From Cardinalis cardinalis (Eukaryota; Chordata; Aves; Passeriformes; Cardinalidae), in assembly GCA_014549065.1 (NCBI GenBank), contig JACDOX010000034.1, forward strand, positions 5,093,065 to 5,157,064: DNA of 64,000 nucleotides, in the 5' to 3' direction. Under the pieces are notes generated by a model. The model was not told where the DNA came from. It did no database searches and saw nothing but the letters and a program-made list of their open reading frames with translations. The translations under genes were made by a program, and so were the position numbers. This document shows, in pieces, positions 12,277-24,514 of this stretch (the first letter of the stretch is position 1; each line of letters begins with the position of its first letter).

Positions 12277-15200
12277 CTTTAAATGAACACAAACAATATG
12301 TGATTTAATTACTGTGCTAAACTACAATTTTAACAGGCAAAAACTTGCTAAGATGACTATTTTTACAAGATCCCAAGTTCATGCCTCTCTTTAAAATACA
12401 TATTTAAAANATCCACTTACACTAGAATCAAAATACAATGTAGTACAACTACTATGTTTCCATTAAGGCTCCTATCATGCAANAATTTAATAGATAATGA
12501 GTATGTCCTCCTAGAGTAGTATTTCAGTTCCTGATACACCTGACAGAGAAAGGCAACTGTATTTGGAGTTCTACAGAGAGAGATTCAGAACACCTACAGT
12601 TTAGAAATCTTAGGGCAAGCACAATCTCTCTCTAATGATTATACAGGTCCTTACATACTTTCAACTGGTGCTGTGTGGTAACAGAGATCTATCATATACC
12701 TTAGTGTTCATGTAAAGGAATGAAGCTTAGTTACTGAAAACACTTAATTTGCAATAGGATCTCTTTATCAATTTGATGAAAACATCAATGGATTAAGTGA
12801 AATTATTGTTTCTGTGTGATAGATAACATTAGATTATCATAATGACATCTGGCTTTAAAATATATTAACCTTTAACTTCTGTATATTCTGTTATTACATA
12901 CTTTACCTTAGAGTTTTTTTTAAATGTAGAATTTAAAAGCTTAGTTTTCCAATAATTTATAGTTAAATTTATAGTTAAATCTCAATCAGTAATATTCAAT
13001 GCCCCATTTCTCTACTTACTACTAATATTTGTCAATTAGAAACTGTATCATCATAGATCCTTTGAAAAAAACTGCCAGTGATCCCCCAGTCACAGCTGCC
13101 CTATTGCCTCATTTCTGAGGAGTATTATGCCAAGTCAGGATTTTAAAATCACTTAAATGCCTAATCATATTGAATCTGTTACCAAATGGAACTTATTAAT
13201 GAGGCACTGGGTCCCATTTTCCTCCTCCTTCTCACTGCCATCTGCTACTATGGTCAAGCTGAGCATTTTTAGCCATTTCCTACACCATTAAAATAACTCT
13301 TGCAACTTTTAAAATTAAGACATAGTAAAATCTATAAAACAGTCCCTTCATATTTGGGGCAGGAAGATTTTAGCACCCCATTTACATCAAGAAGTAGGAG
13401 AAATATGTGAAAGGGTTTTGTATAGGATGCAGCACGATTATAAACTGCAGGAAAACAAATGCCTATCTTCTTACATATTTCTTATATTGCGTCAATAAGT
13501 TATCTCAAAACTTTCCAAAATGTTACCTCAGACAAACACACTGGCAGAGATCATTATTTGGAAGCCATATCACGAAAATTACTCCACTGTTAAAGCACAT
13601 TTTTAGCTTAATCTAAGTTTCTCTGAAACAGATCTTATGTTTATCTTAGATGACTAAGGGTCTTCTGGGAAGTCCACTAGTATTTTAATGGAACTGGAAT
13701 TTTGAACAACTCAGCTCTAGATATGCTATAAAAAAACTTAAAAACCCTCCCTTTGCAATGTTACTCTGCTATGTGCTGCACAGCAACTGTAGAGGTCTGT
13801 TACACAAATACTACAATCTTGTAGCATAAGAGAGAAGGTAGTGTTTGTCTGGTGCTTGGGTTTCCTTGGTTACAAATTTGGGAGCATGGTTAATAAAAGA
13901 AATGGCGAATTCAATAACACTGCAGTGGGAAAGGGCTTTCTACAACGCATTTCAAAGGCTCAATTTCTTGCAAAAGAGAAAGAACCCAGGGCTGTAAATG
14001 GATCATTTGATAGCCACTTTCCCCTGACCTACTCCTACTGGTGCCGAGCTACAGCACAGACACAAGCTGAGGTAATCATGCATTTCAGGTAGCNGTAGGG
14101 CATTCATGGAAATGCCATTGCTTTCTCCTCAGAATCTCTTCATTTGATGTATCACCAGCAAATCTGTGATACTGCCAGACTGCAGACTCCCAACTGCCTA
14201 CCACAGAAAAGCATTGTGCTCTTAAATCATACCAAAGAATGATTCACTCTTTACAGTAGACATAATTTGACTAGATAGGTTTAAAAACCAAAAAATGAGC
14301 TACCCATGTGAAAGTAACTCCAAACTTGCCATGTTTGCCTAGTGCTTAGGTGCTTTTTTGCGAGTTCTGTTTGTTTGTTTCTAGTATGATCTACATCCCA
14401 CATCTGATCCTATTTAAATTTGCATGGCAACACAAAAGTCAAGCTAGGCAAAGATGTAAAGACTTAAACCAAGAAAAATTAACATTATCCTTATTTTATA
14501 ACCCGGAGGTACAGTGTTTTAACTTTGCTGCAAAAGCATTTATAAAGGAACTGAACAGCTAAAAGAAATATAGGGAAGGAATTATGCACTTTGAAATTGG
14601 ATTTTCAACAAAAAAATGATGAAAACAGGAGGTTGGATTTTTTCCCCCAAGTTTTCCAATTTCAATAAAATTAGGCAATTTACCTGTCATTTATCTATTC
14701 TTTGAAAAATTTCCACACAGTGGTAGGAAAAAGATGAGAGAGGAAGATGGCTAATACACTCAAGAGACTAATTTTAAATTCAGTCTCATTAAAATTTCTA
14801 GCATAAACAACAGTTGGCAAATTATATGGAAATTACAAGGGGGGAATTTTATGTTGGAAAGAAAAGTACTGAAGGCATTCAGTGTAAAATTAAGACTACA
14901 TCTCTATGAAATGAGAATCTCAACAAAGATGAGAAAAGTGAAAGTTAAAGAGAACAATTAAACAAGGGAATACTACAGATATGCTTTTCTTTGGAATTGC
15001 ATCTGAGATCACAGTAAGAATAAANAGAAAAGAAATGAAAAGAAGAAAGTAATCCTTGCCTAACAGTAATTGCACTGACAAATAAGTCTGTTCCTATGCT
15101 TATATATTCCTCTAATTTTGAAGCTTCCAGACCAGCTGCTTTTACAAAATTGTTAATCCTTCATTAAATACTTTCACATTTTTGAGGGTTCTNAGGGAGT

Positions 15201-16440
15201 AGATATTGTATTTTTCAGTTAATTAAACAATTTTGTGAGTAAAGAAACTTATGAAACTTTTTTTTTCATCTGGCTCTCTGTGTAAAACCACATATAACGA
15301 GAGGCAAGGTCTGCCTAATCGGGTTTTTCAACGAATGCATTTACAGCAGCTTGCTATAATGCTAGTTCTCCAGGGGCTAATGACATAATGGGCTAAAACA
15401 ATTTTCTTTAGGGCTCAATGATTTCCTGTCAAAGAAATGTTCAAAGTTCTCATTTCTATAGCAGGAAGCAAAACTGCATTAGGTTCCACTGTAGACAACC
15501 TGTAGCTAACTGCAGCCTGTAGCTCAAGCTGTGATCAAAAAAGCAAAACATCTGGGATGTAGTGAATTGAATGAACACAACATGGACTCTCCTCATGTCT
15601 TCTAAATGTCTGAGTCATGTGAGCCTCTGAACAAATATTGTTTCACTATTCACATTCTCAGATGACTGATAAATGTACTGATACAGCATCCTTAATCAGA
15701 AAGAATAATACATATTCAAAAGTACTGCGCAAATACCAGCAAAAACTAAGCAAAGATGTACAGAAACTTAAGAAAATAAATACTTGTCTTTTTTTTTTAT
15801 CTCACAGTACATGCCAAGTGTAATTCTGTGAAAACAAAAGGTCACCAATTTAAAGAAAAGCAAAATGTTGTCTATCTGACAATTAAAAATGAAGGGAATA
15901 TTAATGGAGATTCAAAAGTTGGACATCTATGTAGATATCAGAAATATAAATGAAAATACTTCAAATTAGTGCTTTAAAGTGATACTACACTTCAGACTCG
16001 CTAGACAGAAAAATAAGATCAAACATGAAGAACAAGAATTATCATCTATCTCATTCCATCTCCTTTCTAATCTATCTCATTTCTAAAACACTCTGGGACT
16101 TTGAGACAGATTCAAAACTGTTTTCCATCAACCTCGGCACAGTGTTAGATGTTTCTTCTATTTAATTGGTTACAAGTTCTGTAGTAAAAGCATGAATGAA
16201 AACATTGACTAGGTTTATTTTATAAACATAGTTTGCTATCTTGGAAACACTTAGTGTTTTTATTCTATTTCTACAGAGAGTATTATTCCAGTTAAGTTGA
16301 GAACATCATTTTAGAAATCAAATGTAATTTTGAGTGTCATTGTTTCAACACAGAAAACGGATTGAGCAACACTGACAAATTTAAAGCAGAAAAGATAACA
16401 NCTTATAATAATACCAAGGAGAAAAATAAAAAATAATTAC
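12277..16440 (-). other. ARHGAP42 intron, 4.2 kb
   Basis: Mostly plain AT-rich sequence. A stretch near 15290-15450 has a balanced composition and TAAT-containing motifs that resemble conserved noncoding sequence (inference only). No mobile element was recognised. Confidence 0.7.
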
Positions 16441-16546
16441 TTGACCAAGTGCTTAATAAGGATGTCCAGCATCTCTCTGTTCTTCTCTGGTAATTTATGC
16501 ACAAGTGCATGCACTGCCTCCACTCGGTAGTTCTGATCATCTGACT
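16441..16546 (-). CDS. ARHGAP42: ARHGAP42 coding exon, RhoGAP domain (about residues 483-516)
   Basis: 106 bases, phase 1 to phase 2. It codes SDDQNYRVEAVHALVHKL then PEKNREMLDILIKHLV. HALVHKLPEKNREML is the conserved RhoGAP helix and loop (LP-x-N-x-x-x-L). I see no difference from human in this exon as I remember the human protein, as expected for the GAP core. The acceptor is TTTAATAG and the donor GTAATT, with a split Lys. Confidence 0.96.
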
Positions 16547-17319
16547 CTATTAAACAGAAAACAAAATTTTGATAAATCAGAATATGTGCTAAGAAGTGAC
16601 TACAAATGGCATAAGTGCCTGTATGCTAACACAAACATGCATTAAGAGGAGCCAAACAAAATTAGCTTTCAAATTCTGAGGAAAATTTGATTATATTTAT
16701 TACATTGTGAAATCTGTATTTCAAGGAACTCGCCTAATGCAGTTACTATCAATACTGGAACCAACGAATTAATGGCAGTATTGACTTGATGTGCCATTTC
16801 AATGAAGCCTAAGATTTAATCTAAGAAATATAGATTAAAATAGCTAAAATTATTTTGTGTCTTTTATTCTTATAAAGACAAGAGAAAATGGAGAAATATC
16901 TTCAAATTCTAAACTGAAGTCATTAGAAAAATGATCTTTTCTATCTCTGTATCCAATTATTCCATTTGTGAAAAGGAGTTCACTTTTGCCCATTCTGATT
17001 TCTCAAGGCAAGCTAGGAAAATAAAGGTCCCTANACGAGAGGGATGAATGTTACAAAAGAATTATCAGCCTATATAAAACAAACAAAAAACATCTAAATG
17101 AGGATTCAAAACTTCATGCAGAAGGCAGTCACACAGAACCACTAAAAAGATTGGAACAAACCACTGAACAGCTTCATCTAGTGTGACTTCTCTGTTTTGA
17201 GGGCTGGATCACTGCATATTAGAGCAAGAAGAAAAGTAAAGATAGTGACTGAGGAGATTAAGGGTTAGAAACAATACTACTTTCATGAAAGCATATTTAT
17301 GATTTTACTTTTTACTTAC
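16547..17319 (-). other. ARHGAP42 intron, 773 bases
   Basis: AT-rich sequence. I see no repeat family, exon or motif cluster in it. Confidence 0.75.
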
Positions 17320-17378
17320 TAACAGCAACAATGAAATCCTTGTGCAGCTTGAAAGTCATCAGTGGTTCTGAAAGACAC
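17320..17378 (-). CDS. ARHGAP42: ARHGAP42 coding exon, RhoGAP domain (about residues 463-481)
   Basis: 59 bases, phase 2 to phase 1. It completes the split Arg, codes CLSEPLMTFKLHKDFIVAV and gives the first base of the next Lys. The L-x-EPL-T motif is the conserved RhoGAP 'LPEPL' block. Human reads CLAEPLMTYKL, so Ala to Ser and Tyr to Phe changes lie in a well conserved segment; both are mild. The acceptor is CAACCAG and the donor GTAAGT. Confidence 0.95.
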
Positions 17379-18566
17379 CTGGTTGTGAAAAAACCAAATT
17401 TTAAATTTTAAACAGACTCATAATCTAAGTTTTATGAGNGTGATTATGATAGCCCTCAACATCTGCACAATGCTCTATTGGTCCTAGGAAATCCAATTCA
17501 GTGATGACTCATTACAAGTAGTATAATACTCAGTCATGTACACTGTCTGAAAATCAATTTGAATTGAATCTGGTGTCACCATGTAAGTTAATAAGGAAAG
17601 TGTTACTTCATCACAGAGCCTCAATGTTTCCTGTCTTCCATATTGTAGGAGAGGAATAAACACAGCTGCAGACATGGTATAACAGGCTGCAGAAGCAACC
17701 TTTTGCCCAAGAAAAGGCAAAAATATGATGAAATTTGGGACTGAAATTCCGACGTGAGAGATCTTAAAAGAGTCATCCTCTGATTGGAGGCAGATTGTGA
17801 GTTCCCTTAGAGAAATACACAATTACTGCTTGCTCACTCATGCCCAAATTTCACAAATACAGCAGCAACAATGACTTGGGCTTCTGAAGATGTATTATAA
17901 ATTTCTTCAACCAAAGCCAGTCTTTTCAATGAAATGTACATGACTATTCTGCTAAAAATCCTAGGCATGTTTTCCAGGTTAATAGGGATTTCTGATGCTG
18001 CCTTTTAATAGGTGACTTGTTTAGGAAATCCTGATTTGAAGATGGCACAGTACACTCACCATCTGGGTTGCATACTTCTTATTATGTCTCTTTTGAACAT
18101 TATATATTGACATCCAAAAGCGTTATCTCAGAAGTACCATAATTTTTGAATATTCTGTCTCTTATCAGCAAAAATGACAGTATTTTATTTGTGAAGATAT
18201 TAAGAACATAAGATTAAAAAACTATGCTTTGGCTGGGATTTTCATTCAACCATAATGTCATGAAATTTTATGGTACACAGCTTAAGGGATTCACAAAGAA
18301 AAGACTGAGCACAACATGCTTTGTGGTTAACATAAAAAAATACAATAAAAACATGCAATTGAGTTTAGGGCTATATAAGGCAGGATATCTTAAAAAGGTT
18401 GAAGGTGTGTATTATTATACATAATCACAGGAATATTAAGCAGGATAATAAGATACTCATTTATTACCATGGCAACGGATACAGGAAATGTATCCAAGAA
18501 ATATTAACAAGCCAGAGATTAATGGGTCAGAAAAGGAGTACTGAAACTGTATGGCATCATACTCAC
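17379..18566 (-). other. ARHGAP42 intron, 1.2 kb
   Basis: AT-rich. A 112-codon minus-strand open frame at 17484-17822 shows no motif and no splice link to the flanking exons. Nothing else was recognised. Confidence 0.75.
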
Positions 18567-18651
18567 CTGAGGTAGTTTTTTAGTCCACTTGTTATTGTTT
18601 TATTGTCCCAAATTTCCATATCAATATCCATATCAGGAGGTGATTTAGGGG
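18567..18651 (-). CDS. ARHGAP42: ARHGAP42 coding exon, RhoGAP domain (about residues 435-461)
   Basis: 85 bases, phase 1 to phase 2. After a split Ser it codes PKSPPDMDIDMEIWDNKT then ITSGLKNYL, with a split Arg at the end. The Lys and Arg of LKNYLR belong to the second conserved RhoGAP block that contacts the GTPase. The acidic variable loop reads DMDIDMEIWD, against DIDIDIELWD in human. The acceptor is CTAACAG and the donor GTGAGT. Confidence 0.95.
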
Positions 18652-19333
18652 CTGTTAGAAATTTGAATTAGGATTTTGTTACAGTTTGACTTACACATTA
18701 ACTAGAAAAGCAGCAAAACAGAAGCTACTATATCAGCCATTTAGCGCAACTAATTATTTATTAGCTAGACTAACCACCAATATGATCAATTTAAATATTT
18801 TCATCTCTGCCAAATTACAAATAAAAAAAAATTCAGTGCTCATAGCTAGTAACCATAAACATTAACTATGCACTATATCAATGTGTTAAGTAAGCCCAAG
18901 CCCACAGAAAATTACTAATTCAGTTGTCTTAAACATGCAAACANAAGCATCAGAGAGACCAATTAGCAAGAAAAGTGAAAGACTGGAACAAGCGTCTATT
19001 AAGGTGAGCCATGATGTGTTATGGAACTAAGCTTTGGAGAACTTGTGGAACAAGCCAANTATATATCAATAAATAGAACTTTAAAGCCAGAAGAAGAAAA
19101 GCATTTTTATTAGTAATTTGCTCATGTGTAACATGCAGAAGTGAACACTAATGCACACAAGAAACTGCAGATGAATCACTAATTTTAAGAGTGCAAACTC
19201 AATTCAGCGGCAGCCAGAGCACATACAAAATTGTGAATATTGTGACACATTCTTCTAAGCACAGCAGTTGAGGCAAAAGGGATCACAGCACACACACACT
19301 GCACAATGACAAAAGTTCACTTCAGATACTTAC
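18652..19333 (-). other. ARHGAP42 intron, 682 bases
   Basis: AT-rich sequence between two RhoGAP exons. I see nothing further in it. Confidence 0.75.
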
Positions 19334-19408
19334 AAAATATGGTATTCATCAGCTTTTGCACCTTGGAATTTACACCACCTATTCTGTACAGTCCAAGGAT
19401 TGTAATAC
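19334..19408 (-). CDS. ARHGAP42: ARHGAP42 coding exon, RhoGAP domain with the arginine finger (about residues 410-433)
   Basis: 75 bases, phase 1 to phase 1. It codes ITILGLYRIGGVNSKVQK and then LMNTIF. The Arg in GLYRIGG is the catalytic arginine finger that RhoGAP proteins insert into the GTPase active site to speed GTP hydrolysis; it is intact (about residue 417). GGVNSKVQKL is the following conserved helix. The acceptor is AATGTAG and the donor GTAAGT. Human has NTTF where this has NTIF. Confidence 0.97.
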
Positions 19409-21179
19409 CTACATTGGGAAAACAAGTAGATGAAAAAAATTAAAATAATGAAAATATGGTGATTTCAATAGATGCTGACGCATTCTTGGCGTACATTTTC
19501 AAAACATCTAAATGTATTTATGGAAAACTGTACCATTACATTCTTANGTACTGCTTTACCCTACTGCAACCTCTTGTGGGATATTAACAAATTCATTCCA
19601 CTGAGTCCACACCATAATATACACTAAGCATAATTTTACATTAACAGAACCCTTCTGCAAAGAAATTATCCATATTAACAAACAACAAGGTGATGGCTAG
19701 GAAAAGTGAAAAATAAGACCCAAAAGCAGTCTAAAAACACATTGCACATGAACAAGTTTATATTGCCTAGATGCCAGTGGAATTACTATGCAACTGTATT
19801 TGTTTAGATCACCATCTCTTTCAAATAAGATGTGATTGACATTTATATGAAAAAAATATATATACTGTATACTGTTCTAACATAAAAATTGAGAATTTAT
19901 GTTGCCAGTTAAAATTGCCAGGCCTTTTTTAATAGCACAGTTAATAATAACAAATAATGTTAAAGAGTGATATTCAGAATACAGTATTTAGAACATAGAA
20001 TCTCTAGGCTGGAAGAGACCTTAAAGATCATTGAGTCCAATCCGTGCCCTAACACCTCAACTAAACCATGGCACTGAGTGCCACATCCAATCTTCTTTTA
20101 AACACATCCAGGGATGGTGACTCCACCATCTCCTCAGACCGACCATTTCAACACCTTATCAATCTTTCCGTAAAAAACTTTTTCCTAACATCCACAGCTT
20201 AAGACTTACTTGATTATCTCAGCAATGATTATTTTATTATTTTTAACTGCCTTTTAAAATCAGCAGGGTTTAAATGTCTTCCATTCTCCCCACTTCAAGC
20301 TTTAACATTTTAAAATTGCCTACTTTTCCTTTGAAAACAACATTCCTAAATCTGATCTTAGATAACCTAGGTGTTTTGTTTTGAAACCCTCTTTCACCCT
20401 CCCTGCCCCAGAAAATAATGCAATCTCTGAGTCAGCAGTGACTCAAAAATGATAACATTGCTGTCTGAGAAACTGAATTCAAGTTGAGCTTAAAGTTGCA
20501 CAGAGAGATCACATTTGGATAGAAGAGATCTGCACACTGACAACTCAAGAAAAGGCTATCTCATTTTATAGGTGATGATACAGCCATAACTCTCCATTTA
20601 AAACTTACTGTGAGTTGTTAGATACCACCTCATCGGTAAAGTGATTATTACTTCCATTTTTTACATTTCCACTAACAAAAAAAGTGTCTTGCTAAACATG
20701 AAATGCTGCTGAACATAAAAAAAAAGAAAGTAAACAATGTACAACATTATTGAATGAAATTATAGGGGTTGTACTCTACAAAAAAACAGATGTACCAGCA
20801 GAGAATGTTAATGTCACTTTTAGGTCTTCTGATTTCACACCTGAAACCAAAGTTGGGAGCTGAGACTCACTACAGTTGTATCAAAAGAAAAGTCAAGTCA
20901 GTGCACACAAAGGAAAGACTAAAGATGTGTGCAGTTTTGTATTAAGCTGTCTGATCAACAAGAAGCTAGAGAAAAAAGCTTAAAAATCCCAAATATGTTA
21001 AGAACTGTTGCTGGAACTGAAGACAACAATTTGGAGTGCAAAGCACCCAGATATGAAAAGTCCAAACCAAATAATGGATACACTTCNGAGCACAGATGTA
21101 AAACATGTAGAATTAAAAAAAGCCAGATTTTAGAAAAAGTCACAACAATTTAACATCTTATTTGTGGTTTAATACACAC
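19409..21179 (-). other. ARHGAP42 intron, 1.8 kb, with a CR1 fragment
   Basis: A minus-strand CR1 3' fragment sits at about 19988-20200. The remainder is AT-rich without recognised content; a short open frame at 20929-21153 has no family resemblance. Confidence 0.75.
19988..20200 (-). mobile_element. CR1 LINE 3' fragment
   Basis: The stretch contains GGCTGGAAGAGACCTTAAAG, GATCATTGAGTCCAATCC and GGGATGGTGACTCCACCATC, in the order and orientation of a minus-strand CR1 3' end. It is intronic, in sense with the host gene, and about 210 bases long. Confidence 0.88.
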
Positions 21180-21242
21180 CTCTTGTTTCTACAGCATGAA
21201 TACATTTCCTCACGAAGTTGAAACCTGCTTCATTTAAGAACA
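21180..21242 (-). CDS. ARHGAP42: ARHGAP42 coding exon, start of RhoGAP domain (about residues 389-408)
   Basis: 63 bases, phase 1 to phase 1. After the split Met it codes FLNEAGFNFVRKCIHAVETR; a split Gly follows. This is the first helix of the RhoGAP domain (F-V-RKCI-AVE-RGI in the family). Human has YLNEAG and CIQAVE where this has FLNEAG and CIHAVE. The acceptor is a long T run ending ATAG. The donor is GTGTGT, one of the two weakest in the set. A CR1 fragment lies in the intron between this exon and the 40-base exon. Confidence 0.94.
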
Positions 21243-21877
21243 CTATAAAAAAAAAAGGGTAATTACTCTCCAACATCAATATACAAAATATTCTGATTAG
21301 CTACACTCATGCACTAATCAAGGAGGGCTAATACATGGTTATCCATTACATTATAAGACTTGTTCTGTAATAGGTTCTTTGTCGATACAACCATAGCATT
21401 CAAAATCCATCTTTGCATTNATTCTGTACCATTAGAAACTCAATATTCTACTGTCTTTCTCAGCAATCAGTAGCCTCTATAAAGATACAGTTGAAAGCTG
21501 CTGAGCAAAATGCTTTTAAGAGTCCAGGACCTACATTAGGAACAGAATATATTAATTGTTTTTAATACAACAATGTTCTTTCTTCCTTGCATATCCACAT
21601 AATCACTCATAAAGGGGCAATGTAGGAGAACAATCCTTGTTACTGAGTTTAATTAGTCATCTTATTTCAAGTGAATGTACTTCNCATTAATGTTGCATCT
21701 TCAATACCCATTGCTCTAACTACCTAAATAATGATGTTAAAACAGCATATTTGTCACCATTAAAATAAACAGCATCATAAAAAAGAACAGATAGTGGCTT
21801 AAATTTCAGATTTTCTGAGTCTCAAATATACCTCCAATGAAGATGTATGTCCAAATTTTACAAATCTCTTTCTCTGA

Positions 21878-21929
21878 GATATATTACTTGAATTAGTTTG
21901 ATATATTACTTGAATTAGTTTGATATATT
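21878..21929. repeat. 22-base tandem duplication
   Basis: Two identical copies of a 22-base unit (21878-21899 and 21900-21921, beginning GATATATTACTTGAATTAG) followed by the first eight bases of a third. Confidence 0.95.
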
Positions 21930-22084
21930 TGTGTTAATATACGATAATAACCAATGTGTTAATACAGTGTTAATACAATTACGCACACAAATCTCATAGT
22001 ACCTTTAAATACACTAATTTTGTTACTCAGTGTATGTCTAATAGGTGCATATACACCTTAAACTAAAAAGTTTAAGATGGACCA

Positions 22085-22640
22085 AGGCAAGTTGTATGAG
22101 GTCCAACAAGGCCAAGTGCGGGGTCCTGCTCTTGGGTCACAACAACCCCAGGCAGCTGAGGCTGGAAAGATGTCTAAAAGATAAGGACTGGGAGTGCTGG
22201 CAAGCAGCAGCTGAACATGATCCAGAGTGTGCCCAGGTGGCCAAGAAGGCCGATGGCATCCTGGCCTGGATCANCCAGGNTNTGGCCAGCAGGAGCAGGC
22301 AGTGACCGTCCCCCTGTACCCAGCACTGCTGAGGCCACAGCTCCAATCCTGTGCTCAGCTCTGGGCCCCTCAGTGCAAGAGAGACATTGAGNGGCTGGAG
22401 CGTGTCCAGNGAAGGGCAGCGGAGCTGGGGAAGGGTCTGGAGCACAAGTGCTGTGAGGAGCAGCTGAGGGAGCTGGGGGTGTTCAGCCTGGAGAAAAGGA
22501 GGCTCAGGGGGACCTCATCACTCTCTATATCCATCTGAAAGGAGGGTGTAGCCAGGTAGGGGTCAGCCTCTTCTCTTAAGTAACAAGCAATTGGACAAGA
22601 CGAAATGGCCTNCAGTTGTGTCAGGGAAAGTTTAGATAAC
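22085..22640 (+). mobile_element. CR1 LINE fragment, C-terminal part of ORF2
   Basis: The plus strand reads a broken reverse-transcriptase ORF2 end: a VRSNKAKCGVLLLGHNNP-like start, then LYPALLRPQLQS and LRELGVFSLEKRRLRG. Frame changes and Ns break the frame, so it is not functional. It lacks the usual CR1 3' tail and is therefore truncated at both ends. It lies antisense to ARHGAP42, about 130 bases from the 40-base exon. It is unusually GC-rich for this window. Confidence 0.92.
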
Positions 22641-22766
22641 TAACAAAGTTATTCTACAGCAATAGAACTAAAATATAAAATAATCTCTTTCTTCCACACA
22701 TATATCAAGAAACTGTAACATTACAGAAATCTATCAAGATATGGCAACTCAACATAAAGAGCTTAC

Positions 22767-22806
22767 TTTCTTCCTTTTTGCTAATAATGGCTGGCAGTGT
22801 GTAGAT
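22767..22806 (-). CDS. ARHGAP42: ARHGAP42 40-base exon, PH-to-GAP linker with the candidate Src-site tyrosine (about residues 375-387)
   Basis: 40 bases, phase 0 to phase 1, coding IYTLPAIISKKEE and the first base of a Met codon. The acceptor is TTTTACAG and the donor GTAAGC. Counting from a human-length N-terminus, the Tyr in IYTLP is residue 376, reported in human ARHGAP42 as a Src phosphorylation site that raises GAP activity. Skipping this exon alone would shift the frame, so it behaves as obligatory unless used to lower protein output. Its small size would make it easy to miss by automatic annotation. Confidence 0.93.
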
Positions 22807-23665
22807 CTGTAAAAAACAAAACAAAACAAAAAACAATCAAACAACAACGCAATAGAACAATGTTTGTGCTTTAAATCCTTTATTGCCAGGTTTGTGAGGA
22901 GGTGCAACATGCTATGTACTAGATTGCTTCTAGGGAAATACCAACCTTGCCTTTCACGATATCTTGACATTTACTGCTCCAGCACACAGCTGGGTTAACA
23001 GCTCTGTGCTACCATAATGCAACTAACACATTGGAAATCAGATTTACTGAGACCAGATGTGTTAAACCAGCTTGTGATTATAATTCCTGTACTGGTTCAG
23101 GCCAACAAGAAGCATGCAAAAACACTCATGGAGTTCACAAAACAGATCAGCCGCACTTTTCCTATCAGATACAGGCCTGACATCAGCCTTATTCAGTGAC
23201 TACTTTAAGAGCATACAAATAGTGGGAAGAAAACTCAGACAAGCTGTCTCTCAGTAGCTTTCAACATGTGTTTCTGCTCTCTGCAATGCCTTTTGAGATG
23301 GTACTAACTGGTTACTCCAAGAAAATGCCCAAAAGACGGATGTTCTTTACCACTATAATAACAACCATTTCACATATGTTACTTGAACCACAAATTCTAT
23401 TAGACAATATGCTATTGTGTAACTTAAAAAAGTATTAATTTAAATATCCTAACATGAAATAATGATATATATAAATGTAGGCTTAAACTAATAGATCTAC
23501 TTTTCTACTTTGCAGTTATCCTCACTANGTACATGCATTTGTGTCTCACAACAAAAATAACTCTATTTGTTGGTATTGTGACAGGGTATCTGAAATGTAT
23601 ACTAGCTTCTTTCTGTAATATGTGATCCAGAAAACTGTAAAATGAAAATTAAAAAATATCCTTAC
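22807..23665 (-). other. ARHGAP42 intron, 859 bases
   Basis: Contains an AAAAC-type simple repeat right at the acceptor end (22810-22840), which on the minus strand forms a T-rich tract just upstream of the 40-base exon. Nothing else was recognised. Confidence 0.75.
22810..22840. repeat. AAAAC-type simple repeat
   Basis: Repeated AAAAC units directly beside the acceptor of the 40-base exon. On the transcribed strand this is a T-rich tract and so serves as, or extends, the polypyrimidine tract. Confidence 0.85.
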
Positions 23666-23744
23666 TGGTTCCTTTCCATCCATAGCTTCAAGCCAAAGTT
23701 TTCGGTTGGATTCTGAAAAAGCTTGTAGTGTGATGATTCCAGGT
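23666..23744 (-). CDS. ARHGAP42: ARHGAP42 coding exon, end of PH domain (about residues 349-374)
   Basis: 79 bases, phase 2 to phase 0. It encodes PGIITLQAFSESNRKLW followed by LEAMDGKEP. The Trp in RKLWLEAMDG is the near-invariant tryptophan of the C-terminal PH helix, so the PH domain closes here. Human has HGII, this has PGII; other GRAF members also have Pro at that place. The acceptor is TTTGACAG and the donor GTAAGG. Confidence 0.96.
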
Positions 23745-24514
23745 CTGTCAAAAACACACATTCACTGAAGTTACTGTTTTTCTCAAACAGTATCCAAAGT
23801 CAGAATCCACATGCATAGTGATGTGAATACAGAAAAGACAGACAGAAGTTAGAGAAAGTTATATCAAGCTTCTGATATAACAGAATAATTTTGAGCTAGG
23901 TATAAAACACATATTTTTTTTTCAAGTTTGCTAACAGTCATAAAACAATTTTTAGGAGAACTACTACAAAATTCAGTCAATTTATCATATTTTAACACAA
24001 AAACTAATTCAAGATTTCTCTTTATTCCCAAGATTGGAAAAAATACTTCTAAAAATACTGCATACCTGTATCTTAAATACAGGAAATCTATTCTCGTGTA
24101 TCTGATATAATATCCAGGAGTAAGTAGATAAAAATTGGGGACATAATTTTCAAGAAAAAAGAAAGTACTATCATAAATTTCTGAAAGTAATAGAGATTTT
24201 TACAGAATATACTTATTACCGAGTATTTATAAAATATTTATAAAAATATTTATGATCTGTTTCTAAAAGNGGATAGTCAGTTTTGCTATAAGTTCCATGC
24301 TGTATCTGCATACAAACATCATGTAGTAAAGACAACACATATTCTGTGTAGTGAGTATAATTAGAAAACCAGGTCTGAACAAAGAAGTGCTAAGTCTTAA
24401 AAAGCTAGTTTCTCTGTATATAAATATATTGGTAAACATGTGTTCCCACTACAGGAGTAATTATTATCTATTGGTTGCAATTACTTTCAAATTGTTAACA
24501 AAACAGAAACAAAC
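23745..24514 (-). other. ARHGAP42 intron, 770 bases
   Basis: Very AT-rich. A stretch near 24222-24252 repeats TATTTATAAA-like units. Nothing else was recognised. Confidence 0.75.

Larger units (their letters stand above)
21243..22766 (-). other. ARHGAP42 intron, 1.5 kb, with a CR1 fragment
   Basis: Holds a plus-strand CR1 ORF2 fragment at about 22085-22640 and a 22-base tandem duplication at 21878-21921 followed by three GTGTTAATA copies. Confidence 0.8.
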
